A DNA stretch of 64,000 nucleotides, from positions 1 to 64,000 of the forward strand of contig JASCPH010000007.1 in assembly GCA_029959545.1 (NCBI GenBank), in the 5' to 3' direction. Numbering within the stretch: position 1 is the stretch's first letter; each line of letters starts with the position of its first letter. This DNA comes from Microbacteriaceae bacterium PS02066 (GTDB taxonomy: Bacteria; Actinomycetota; Actinomycetes; Actinomycetales; Microbacteriaceae). A program made the translations under genes and the position numbers. Of the stretch, positions 39,039 through 46,585 are shown piece by piece. The notes under the pieces were generated by a model, which was given only the letters and a program-made list of their open reading frames with translations, made no database searches and had not been told where the DNA came from.

Positions 39039-40079
39039 GTGGCCGAATCTTCTCGTCCGACCCGTTCCGACAAGATCCTCTGGATCGCCCGACTCGAGCG
39101 CCGATTTCACGCGTGGCGTGAACGGGGCGCCCGTCGTCGCGGGCGCACACCGTCGGTGGCGGCCTTTCCCGGCTACGGTTCGCAGCGCTGGGTGCGGGTG
39201 CTCGCGCGCGTGGTGATCCCCCCGGTCGGACGGGACAAGGGCGAGTACGCGGGCATCCGCGGGTGGCGCAGCTTCGCCGCGATCCCGGTCGCATACGGCC
39301 AGGTGCGGGTCATGGTGGGCGGCGAGACGCACGACGTCGTCGCCGACCGCGGCGGTGTCGTGGACGTGGTGCTGCCGGTGAGTCTGGAGCCCGGGTGGCA
39401 GACGCTCACGGCGCAGGTCGAGGGCGGTCAGACCACCACGCTGCGTGTGTTCATCGTCTCCGACGGTGCCAGGTTCGGTGTCGTGAGCGACATCGACGAC
39501 ACCGTCATGGTCACCGCCATCCCCCGTCCGATGCTCGCCGCCTGGAACTCCTTCGTCCTCAACGAGCACGCCAGACAGCCCGTGCCCGGGATGTCGGTGC
39601 TGCTCGAGCGCGTGACGCGCGAGAATCCCGGCGCTCCCCTCGTCTACCTCTCGACGGGCTCGTGGAACGTCGCCCCGACGTTGACCCGGTTCCTTCGCCG
39701 GCACCTCTTCCCCTCCGGCGCCATGCTGCTGACCGACTGGGGCCCGACGCATGACCGGTGGTTCCGGAGCGGCCCCGCCCACAAATCGACCAACCTCAAC
39801 CGGCTGGCGCAGGAGTTCCCCGACATCCGCTGGCTGCTCATCGGAGATGACGGACAGGCCGACGACGCCATCTACACGGAGTTCGCGGGGACGCATCCCG
39901 CCAACGTCGCCGCGGTCGCGATCCGCCGACTGACGTCGGCCGAGGCGGTCCTCGCCGGCGGCCGGACGGCCGTCGATGATCACTCGGCCGCGGGCGTGCC
40001 GTGGGTCAGCGGCGAGGACGGAGCCGAACTGCTCGACCGCCTCGAAGAGGCCGGTGTCGTGCGCCCCGGCGTAGGCTGA
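39039..40079 (+). CDS. App1-family phosphatidate phosphatase-like protein (DUF2183)
   Basis: Protein of 346 residues with the App1 catalytic domain. VVSDIDDTVMVT holds the DxDxT motif of HAD-type phosphatases, followed by YLSTGSWNVAPTLTRFL and the acidic DDGQADDAIY site. Yeast App1 dephosphorylates phosphatidate; the bacterial substrate is not established. A basic N-terminus without a clear signal peptide. GTG start four bases after the DedA stop, so the two are probably translated together, and a lipid theme is plausible. Confidence 0.87.
   Translation: MAESSRPTRSDKILWIARLERRFHAWRERGARRRGRTPSVAAFPGYGSQRWVRVLARVVIPPVGRDKGEYAGIRGWRSFAAIPVAYGQVRVMVGGETHDVVADRGGVVDVVLPVSLEPGWQTLTAQVEGGQTTTLRVFIVSDGARFGVVSDIDDTVMVTAIPRPMLAAWNSFVLNEHARQPVPGMSVLLERVTRENPGAPLVYLSTGSWNVAPTLTRFLRRHLFPSGAMLLTDWGPTHDRWFRSGPAHKSTNLNRLAQEFPDIRWLLIGDDGQADDAIYTEFAGTHPANVAAVAIRRLTSAEAVLAGGRTAVDDHSAAGVPWVSGEDGAELLDRLEEAGVVRPGVG
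40072..40077 (+). promoter_or_regulatory. -10 element of the SRAP gene
   Basis: TAGGCT overlaps the App1 stop codon region and ends seven bases before the ATG at 40085. It could drive a leaderless SRAP-glycosylase transcript apart from the upstream run. Confidence 0.45.
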
Positions 40080-40084
40080 CCGGC

Positions 40085-40792
40085 ATGTGTGGTCGATTCG
40101 TCGTCGCCAACGTCGCGTCGGAGCTCGTCGGAGTGCTCCGCGTCGACACGATCAACCCCTCGCTTCCCGGGCCGTCCTACAACGTCGCGCCGATGAGCAC
40201 GGCGGCGATCGTGCTGGACTCCGCCAAGACGGAGCCGCCCACGCGGCGGCTCGAGCCCGCGAGATGGGGGCTGGTGCCCGCGTGGGCGAAAGACCCGAAG
40301 ATCGGTGCCCGCGCCTTCAACGCCCGCGCGGAAGAACTCGAAGACAAGCCCATGTTCCGCGGCGCGCTCATCAAGCGCCGCGCGGTCGTCCCGACCACCG
40401 GCTACTACGAGTGGAAGCAGCTCGCCGACGGCAAGGAGCCGCACTTCATCCATCCGGCCGACGATTCGCCGCTGTTCCTCGCGGGGCTGTACGAGTGGTG
40501 GAAAGACCCGAGCAAGGCCGATGACGACCCCGATCGCTGGCTGCTGAGCTTCACCATCCTCACGCGTGACGCGATCGGAGCGCTCGGTTCGATCCACGAT
40601 CGGATGCCCCTGTTCCTCGACGCCGACTTCGCCGATGCGTGGCTCGACACCGACACCGAGAACGTCGGCGACATCCTGGATGCCGCGATCGACGCGGCTC
40701 CCGACCTCGCCGAGACCCTCGAGACGCGGGTGGTCTCCTCCGCCGTCGGCAACGTGCGCAACGACTCCCCCGCGCTGATCGACCCCGCGTGA
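40085..40792 (+). CDS. SRAP (HMCES/YedK) abasic-site processing protein
   Basis: Forms a DNA-protein crosslink with abasic sites in single-stranded DNA. The catalytic Cys2 follows the initiator Met (MCGRFVV). NARAEEL supplies Asn and Glu, and PTTGYYEWK the conserved YEW motif. IHDRMPLFL carries the active His. 235 residues. Start ATG is fixed because Cys2 must become N-terminal. Stop overlaps the next gene by four bases (GTGA). Confidence 0.95.
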   Translation: MCGRFVVANVASELVGVLRVDTINPSLPGPSYNVAPMSTAAIVLDSAKTEPPTRRLEPARWGLVPAWAKDPKIGARAFNARAEELEDKPMFRGALIKRRAVVPTTGYYEWKQLADGKEPHFIHPADDSPLFLAGLYEWWKDPSKADDDPDRWLLSFTILTRDAIGALGSIHDRMPLFLDADFADAWLDTDTENVGDILDAAIDAAPDLAETLETRVVSSAVGNVRNDSPALIDPA

Positions 40793-41679
40793 GCACCGCG
40801 TCACCCCTGCTCGCACCGCAGACCGTTCTCGGCCCCGACGACTGGCGCGCCCGCGAGAGTGCTCACGCCGCGCGGGCCGATGCGCTCACGGCCGGACGTC
40901 GCGCCCGGGCCGCTCGGGGCGAGACCCATCCCGTGGAGGATTTCCTCTTCACCTACTACGGGTATAAGCCGGCGCTGCTGCGCCGGTGGCATCCGGGCGC
41001 GACCTACGCCCTGGCGGATGCGGCACAGGAGGCTCGCGCCGGGTGGCGCTGGTACGTCCGCGACGGTAACGACTCCCTCGCGGTCGATGTTCGCGCCTTC
41101 GCCGCTGAGAAGCGCCTGCTGCTGACCGGCGTCGCCGCGATCCTCGAGGGCGCCCGCGGACGGAGCGCGCAATACGGATGCTTCGGCATGCACGAGTGGG
41201 CGATGCTCTACCGCGCCCCCGCGGCACGCCACGCCGTGCCGCTGCGACTGGGATCGGCGGGTACCGACGCCGTCGTCGAGTCCCACGAGTTGCGCTGCAC
41301 CCACTTCGACGCCTTCCGCTTCTTCACCGCGGATGCGGCACCTCGCAACCGTGCACCGCTCGAACGCGCCACCGAGGCCGCGAACGAACAGCCGGGCTGC
41401 CTGCACGCGGGCATGGATCTCTACAAATGGGCGGTCAAGCTCGGTCCGCTGGTGCCGGGCGAGACGCTGTTGGACACCTTCGAGCTCGCACGCGACATCC
41501 GGGCGCTCGACATGCGCGCCTCGCCGTACGATCTGCGTGCCTGGGGCTACGAGCCCGTGGCCGTGGAGACGACGGCAGGCAAGGCCGTCTACGTCGCCGA
41601 ACAACGGGCGTTCACGCGGAGAGCGCAGCCGCTGCGCGAGCAGCTGATCGGGCACGTCCGCCGGGCGTTGGCTGCCTGA
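40789..41679 (+). CDS. Conserved actinobacterial protein, putative 3-methyladenine DNA glycosylase
   Basis: Protein of 296 residues recognised from actinobacterial annotation as a 3-methyladenine glycosylase, but no helix-hairpin-helix or other known glycosylase motif is evident. Conserved-looking blocks include HPVEDFLFTYYGYKPALLRRW, YGCFGMHEWAMLYR, ELRCTHFDAFRFF and LHAGMDLYKWAVKL. The first GTG overlaps the SRAP stop (GTGA), so co-translation with an abasic-site protector is likely, which would suit a glycosylase. The function should be treated as unproven. Confidence 0.7.
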   Translation: MSTASPLLAPQTVLGPDDWRARESAHAARADALTAGRRARAARGETHPVEDFLFTYYGYKPALLRRWHPGATYALADAAQEARAGWRWYVRDGNDSLAVDVRAFAAEKRLLLTGVAAILEGARGRSAQYGCFGMHEWAMLYRAPAARHAVPLRLGSAGTDAVVESHELRCTHFDAFRFFTADAAPRNRAPLERATEAANEQPGCLHAGMDLYKWAVKLGPLVPGETLLDTFELARDIRALDMRASPYDLRAWGYEPVAVETTAGKAVYVAEQRAFTRRAQPLREQLIGHVRRALAA

Positions 41680-41688
41680 TCGGACGGT

Positions 41689-42999
41689 TCAGGGCGCCGC
41701 AGCAGCGACGTCCCGGGGAAGCAGCACCCGGAGCGAGAACCACTCGGGGCCCCCGTCGACCGACACCGACCCGCCGTAGGTCTCCGCCGCCGCCTCGATG
41801 TTGCGCAGCCCGTATCCGTGGCCATCGCCGACCTTGCGGGTGATGATGCGACCGTCGCGCCGACGCAGATGCCCGTCGAAGGTGTTCTCCACGCGGAGCA
41901 TCACGAAGTCGTCGTGCGCGAAGAGCGAAAACTTCACCATCCGCTGCGATTCGGGGAGCCGTGCCGTCGCCTCGAACGCGTTGTCGAGCGCGTTGCCCGC
42001 GATCGCGGTGATGTCCAGCGGACGCAATCCCGCAAGTAACCGCCCGTCGGCGACCGTCGCGACGTGGATGCTCTGCTCCCTCGCGTACATGAGCTTGGCG
42101 GTCAGAACGGCGTCGAGCACATCGTTGCCGGTGCGCACCTGCGTCGCGTAGTCACGGATCGACGTCTCGAGGTCGTCGAGGATCCGCAGACGCGACTGCG
42201 GATCCTGCTCGGCGCGGATCGCGTCCAGGTGGTGCTTCATGTCGTGGTACTTGCGATTGACCTCGTCGATCGTGCGCCGCGACATCTCGTACTGCTGGTG
42301 CTGGCTGGTCAGCAGCCTCGCCATCGCGTCGGCTTCACGGCGCGCCTGGAAGCCGCGGCGCACCTCGTGCTGCACGTAGAGGGCGATGTATCCGCAGAGA
42401 TCGACGAGCGTTCTGATGTACAGGATCTCGTGCCCGATGCGGCCGCTGAACGGTGTAGCGGTCGTCACGAAGCTGAGGTTCGAGATGATGAACGTGGCGG
42501 TCGCGATCGAGAGCGCCGCGACGAGATCGGCGTAGCCCACCTCGAAGACCTCTCCCCGCACCAAATGGCGCCGCTCGGCGAGCCAGGCGAGCCCCAGCAT
42601 CCCGCCGTAGGTGAGGACCATCATCGTGGTCTTCACTTCGGCTGGTGCATCGAGGTAGAAGCGGTCGAGCTGCCAGTGGATGGATGCGGTGAGCTCCGCG
42701 AGCACGAACGCGCGTGCCGTGAGGTAGCCGGCGGTCACCGGCGACACCCGCAGCGTCGCGTACAGCATGGCGAACATCACGAGGACGGCTGCCAGCATCC
42801 CCGGGATCCACAGCGCGAGCGAGAGGCGCCCGGCCGCTTCCTGAACGGCGAGCAGCGCAAGCAGTCCCGCGGCGGATACGGCGGCAGTGACCCACCAGCT
42901 CGCTCGGCGCGCGACGATGAGCACGAAGACGAAGCAGGCACCCCACTCCGCGATGGCGGTGAAGCTGCGGGGGATGTCGGCGACGTACAGCTCGTTCAT
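41689..42999 (-). CDS. Sensor histidine kinase, GHKL/LytS-AgrC type
   Basis: Membrane kinase of 436 residues. About six hydrophobic helices in residues 1-215 form the sensor. The dimerisation part carries the phospho-accepting His in KYHDMKHHLDAI. The ATPase domain shows the N box (AIAGNALDNAFEA) and G box (GHGYGLRNIEAAAETYGG). This is the HPK10-like architecture of peptide- or quorum-sensing kinases, normally paired with LytTR regulators. ATG overlaps the regulator stop by four bases. The signal is unknown; no signal-peptide precursor gene was seen. Confidence 0.9.
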   Translation of the reverse strand: MNELYVADIPRSFTAIAEWGACFVFVLIVARRASWWVTAAVSAAGLLALLAVQEAAGRLSLALWIPGMLAAVLVMFAMLYATLRVSPVTAGYLTARAFVLAELTASIHWQLDRFYLDAPAEVKTTMMVLTYGGMLGLAWLAERRHLVRGEVFEVGYADLVAALSIATATFIISNLSFVTTATPFSGRIGHEILYIRTLVDLCGYIALYVQHEVRRGFQARREADAMARLLTSQHQQYEMSRRTIDEVNRKYHDMKHHLDAIRAEQDPQSRLRILDDLETSIRDYATQVRTGNDVLDAVLTAKLMYAREQSIHVATVADGRLLAGLRPLDITAIAGNALDNAFEATARLPESQRMVKFSLFAHDDFVMLRVENTFDGHLRRRDGRIITRKVGDGHGYGLRNIEAAAETYGGSVSVDGGPEWFSLRVLLPRDVAAAAP

Positions 43000-43718
43000 G
43001 CCGTGATCCCGCGTGTGCCGATGTACGCGGCCAGGGCGGCGAGGAAGTCCTTCTTGCGCGGCCGACTGATCTGCAGCCGCACGCCGCCGCGGATGCGGCA
43101 GTCGTTGCCCTCCACGCCGGTCACGTGGCGGAGGTTCACGAGGTATCCGCTGTTGCAGCGGAAGAAGTCCTCACCCTCCAGCTCCCCCTCCATCGCCTTC
43201 AGCGACGTGGCCACGGTGTAATCGCTGTCGAGCGTATGGATCAGCACATTGTGCTTGGCACTCTCGAGATACAGGACGTCGGCGATGTCGAGGCGGTGAC
43301 GATCCCCGTCGGCCGCGGTGAAGAGCATGTGCCGGCGTTCGCGCCTGCGCAGGCGCACGAGACAGCGCCCGAGCTCCTGCGCGAACACCGGGTAGGAGAC
43401 GGGCTTGAGGAGGTAGCTCAGGGCATCGACCTCGTAGCCGCTCACCGCGTACTGCGGGGATGCGGTCACGAAGACGATGAGCACTTCGCTGTCGACCTCT
43501 CGGATGCGTCGCGCGGCTGTCATGCCGTCCACACGCGCCATCTGGATGTCCAGCAGCAGGATGTCCCAGTCGGGGCGGTAGTCCTCGATGATGTCGCGTC
43601 CGTCGCGGAACGCCCCGATGTGGAAGCGTTCGCCGTGCTCACGCTGGAACCGGTCCAGGTGCGACAGCAGGCGGTCGATGCTGGCCGGATCGTCTTCGAC
43701 GACGCCGATGCGGATCAT
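42996..43718 (-). CDS. LytTR-family response regulator
   Basis: Transcription regulator of 240 residues. A receiver domain (acidic pocket VVEDD, phospho-acceptor in DILLLDIQM, LKPVSYP) is followed by a LytTR DNA-binding domain (about 140-235: ILYLESAKHNVLIHT-like strand, FFRCNSGYLVNLRHV). ATG follows GGAAGGAG. It starts 25 bases after the glycosyltransferase stop, so it could be read through from the glycan genes as well as its own promoter. Target sites are not identifiable here. Confidence 0.92.
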   Translation of the reverse strand: MIRIGVVEDDPASIDRLLSHLDRFQREHGERFHIGAFRDGRDIIEDYRPDWDILLLDIQMARVDGMTAARRIREVDSEVLIVFVTASPQYAVSGYEVDALSYLLKPVSYPVFAQELGRCLVRLRRRERRHMLFTAADGDRHRLDIADVLYLESAKHNVLIHTLDSDYTVATSLKAMEGELEGEDFFRCNSGYLVNLRHVTGVEGNDCRIRGGVRLQISRPRKKDFLAALAAYIGTRGITA

Positions 43719-43743
43719 GCTCTGTCTCCTTCCTGGTCTGTTC

Positions 43744-44775
43744 TCAACTGAAGCCGACGTAGCGACGGGCGAGGTGATAGGCGGCCCGAGTGACGCGCCG
43801 CCCCGCGTAGCCCGGAAGGTTGCTTCCTGCGCCGACGAGGCTCCGCCTGAGACGCCCGTGGATGCGAGGGCTGTCGCGCTTGACCTCCCGCCAGAACGCT
43901 CGGCGCACCGCCAGGTGCTGGGCGGTGCCGCCCAGCGCAAGTGTCGCGCTCACGGTGGCGCAGAGCGCACGGATGTAGTGCAGCTGCGCGTCGAAGAGCC
44001 GTGAGGGAACACGGCCGGCGCGTACCTCCTCGATGCTCGGCAGAGTCTCCAGCGCGAGCCGGTTCACGCGCAGCTGCTGATCGACGCGGGCCAGCATGAC
44101 CTCCGGCGCGACCGACTGGCCTTCCCGACCGATGTAGTAGTGGTAGAGCGGAACGGGCAGGTAATACATCCGGCGCACGCGCGCGAGCGGGCGCAGGACG
44201 TACAGACTGTCGACGTAGAAGGTGTGGCGCGGCAGATCCAGACCCACCTCGCGCAGCAGCGCCGTGCGGTAGATGACCGCGTGCATCATGAGGTACTGCC
44301 GACGCCCGAAGCGCTGCGTCTGCTCCCATCCGAAGACGCGATCGGCCGGGAAGACCGTGTCGAAGCGCGTCGCGCGTGCCTGCTTGCCCACACGGTCGTG
44401 CACGAAGTCCGTGAACACCGCGTCGACTCCCCCGGCCTCCTCCAGCCGGTCGAGAGTATCGAGCACCCGCGTCAGGGCCGGGGACGACAGCCAATCGTCG
44501 GCGTCGAGCACCTTCAGGTAGCTACCGCGAGCGTGCGCGATACCGGCGTCGATCGCGGCTCCGTGGCCACCATTCGTCTGGTGCACGACGCGGATGCGGT
44601 CGGGGTAGGTATGCGCATAGGACTCTGCGAGCATGCCGGTCGCGTCCGTCGAGCCGTCATCGACGACGACGACCTCGAGACGGGCGTCGGCGGCGCAGAG
44701 AGCGGCGAGGGCTCGGCCGAGGAACTCTGCACAGTTGTAGGCGGGCACGGCCACCGTCAGCAGGGGCGATGACAC
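43744..44775 (-). CDS. Family 2 glycosyltransferase (copy 1)
   Basis: GT-A fold transferase of 343 residues. TVAVPAYNCAEFLGRAL, VVVDDGSTDATG and the metal-binding DADDW motif are clear. Inverting transfer from a nucleotide sugar is expected. No membrane helices; a basic C-terminus ends in RRYVGFS. It is a close paralogue of the next gene upstream, colinear over the whole length. The donor sugar is unknown. Confidence 0.92.
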   Translation of the reverse strand: MSSPLLTVAVPAYNCAEFLGRALAALCAADARLEVVVVDDGSTDATGMLAESYAHTYPDRIRVVHQTNGGHGAAIDAGIAHARGSYLKVLDADDWLSSPALTRVLDTLDRLEEAGGVDAVFTDFVHDRVGKQARATRFDTVFPADRVFGWEQTQRFGRRQYLMMHAVIYRTALLREVGLDLPRHTFYVDSLYVLRPLARVRRMYYLPVPLYHYYIGREGQSVAPEVMLARVDQQLRVNRLALETLPSIEEVRAGRVPSRLFDAQLHYIRALCATVSATLALGGTAQHLAVRRAFWREVKRDSPRIHGRLRRSLVGAGSNLPGYAGRRVTRAAYHLARRYVGFS

Positions 44776-44915
44776 CTGGGCACCCTCCGTCCGGCGCCGC
44801 GCGCAGAGACAGTAAGCCTCGCGTACGGCGATGATGACGAGCCGTCCGCGGGTTCGGCCGGTCTCCCCATCGATCGTAGACGGGACGTCGTTCCCGTGAC
44901 GAAGCCGGGCTCGTC

Positions 44916-45953
44916 TCAGCTGAACCCGACGACGCGACGAGCCCAGTCGTAGGCCAGGCTCGTCGCACGGCGACCCGCCTGACCCGGGAGGTTGCTCACC
45001 GCCCCGAGGAGGCTGCGACGCATGCGCGTATACAGCCAGGGGTTCTCCGCACGCACTTCTCGCCAGAACCGGTCGCGCTCGACAAGGTGACCCGCGGTCC
45101 CGGCACGGGCCAACGTCGCGCTCGTTACCGCGCAGACCCCCTCCACGTGGTGCAGCAGCGCACGGTACAGCTGCGCCGGCACCTCACCGCGGGTGACCGC
45201 GTGCGGAGAGGGAAGCGCGGCGAGAGCCAACCGGTTCACCCTCAGCTGCTGCTCCACCCGTCGCACCATGACCTCCGGCGCCACGGACTGGCCCGGTCGG
45301 CCCACGTGATAGCGGTAGAGCGGAATGGGCAGGTACCGCATCCGACGCACCAGCGCCAACGGGGTCATCACATAGAGGTTGTCGACGTAGAAGGTGTGCT
45401 CGGGCAGGCGCAGCCCGCTCGCGCGCACGAGCGCCGTGCGATACACGATCGCGTGCATCATGAGCACCTGACGGCGCCCGAATCGTTCCGTGTCGGCCCA
45501 CTCGAACACGCCGTCCGAGGGGAACACCGAGTCGAAACGCGCAGGACGCGCCGACTTGCCGACGCGCTCGTGCACGAAGTCCGTGAACACAGCGTCGACG
45601 TCCGCGGCCTGCAGCGCCACGAGCTCACGCACCAGATGGGCGAGCGAAGCGATGTCGAGCCAATCGTCCGCATCCAGGATCTTCACGAACGTGCCGCGTG
45701 CGGCGGCGAGTCCCGCGTTGATGGCGCCGCCGTGCCCGTGATTGGGCTGGTGGATCACCCGCCGGGATGCGGGGCGCCGCGCGGCCCAGTCGTCCGCGAG
45801 CGCCCCGGTGGCATCCGTCGAGCCATCATCGACGACGATCACCTCGACGCCGGCGACCGCGTCCAGCTCCGATAGCGCGCGTCCCAGGTACTCATCGGCG
45901 TTGAACGCCGGCACGACGATGGACAGCGCCGGCGCGACGGGCGTGGGGTTCAT
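44916..45953 (-). CDS. Family 2 glycosyltransferase (copy 2)
   Basis: 345 residues, with SIVVPAFNADEYLGRAL, VIVVDDGSTDATG, NHGHGGAINAGL, and DADDW. It shares many stretches with copy 1 (DAVFTDFVH, FGRRQ, LMMHA, RTALVR, GQSVAPEVM, ending in RRVVGFS), so the pair arose by tandem duplication. ATG overlaps the GtrA-like gene stop by four bases. The frame upstream of 45953 only mirrors that gene. Confidence 0.92.
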   Translation of the reverse strand: MNPTPVAPALSIVVPAFNADEYLGRALSELDAVAGVEVIVVDDGSTDATGALADDWAARRPASRRVIHQPNHGHGGAINAGLAAARGTFVKILDADDWLDIASLAHLVRELVALQAADVDAVFTDFVHERVGKSARPARFDSVFPSDGVFEWADTERFGRRQVLMMHAIVYRTALVRASGLRLPEHTFYVDNLYVMTPLALVRRMRYLPIPLYRYHVGRPGQSVAPEVMVRRVEQQLRVNRLALAALPSPHAVTRGEVPAQLYRALLHHVEGVCAVTSATLARAGTAGHLVERDRFWREVRAENPWLYTRMRRSLLGAVSNLPGQAGRRATSLAYDWARRVVGFS

Positions 45954-46585
45954 CGCTCGACCTTGTCGCCCGGCTCCGCCACCACCTCGACCTCGGTCGG
46001 CACCTGACGGAAGATCACCTTGAAGATCGGGTAGAACACCCAGAACGAGATCGCCGCGTTGATGATCATCGTCAGCACATCGGCCACGACGGATCCGCTC
46101 GAGCCCCATCCGAGGGTCACCATGAAGAAGTCGTAGATCGGCGCCTTGTAGAAGCCTTGAGCCGCGGCGGCGATGAAGGTGATCGCCACGTAGGCGACCG
46201 TGTACCAGCCGGCTGCGACCCACACCGAGGTGTTCGACTTGAACGTGATGTTGCGCTGCAGGAAGAAGTTGATGACCTGGGCGATGAGCAGCGTGATCTG
46301 CACCGCCAGGAAGTACGCCAGCCCGCCGCCGCCGGCGGGAAGCGCCCCGGCGGCGTAGTCGAACATGTAGTACTGGCTGCCGTCGACGTTCGAGCCGACG
46401 GGCAGCACCTGGAAGCCGACGTCCGTGAGTCCCGTGAAGCTCGCGAAGCCCCAGCGGAAGATCGGCATGAGCGCCAGCTGCAGCACGGTGACGCCGTTGG
46501 ACAGCAGCAGGAACATGAGGAACTTCGACAGTTCCGGACGTGAGGTCTGGAAGCGACCCCACCACTTCGAGATGGCGGTGATCAT
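45950..46585 (-). CDS. GtrA-like membrane protein
   Basis: Polytopic protein of 211 residues with four to five hydrophobic helices and charged ends. KFLMFLLLSNGVTVLQLAL near the start and QVINFFLQRNITFKSN in the middle match the GtrA/DPMS family, thought to move lipid-linked sugars across the membrane. An extra loop (about 55-85) is longer than in short GtrA proteins. Overlaps of four bases with both neighbours put it in one translational unit with the GH3 and glycosyltransferase genes. Confidence 0.85.
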   Translation of the reverse strand: MITAISKWWGRFQTSRPELSKFLMFLLLSNGVTVLQLALMPIFRWGFASFTGLTDVGFQVLPVGSNVDGSQYYMFDYAAGALPAGGGGLAYFLAVQITLLIAQVINFFLQRNITFKSNTSVWVAAGWYTVAYVAITFIAAAAQGFYKAPIYDFFMVTLGWGSSGSVVADVLTMIINAAISFWVFYPIFKVIFRQVPTEVEVVAEPGDKVER

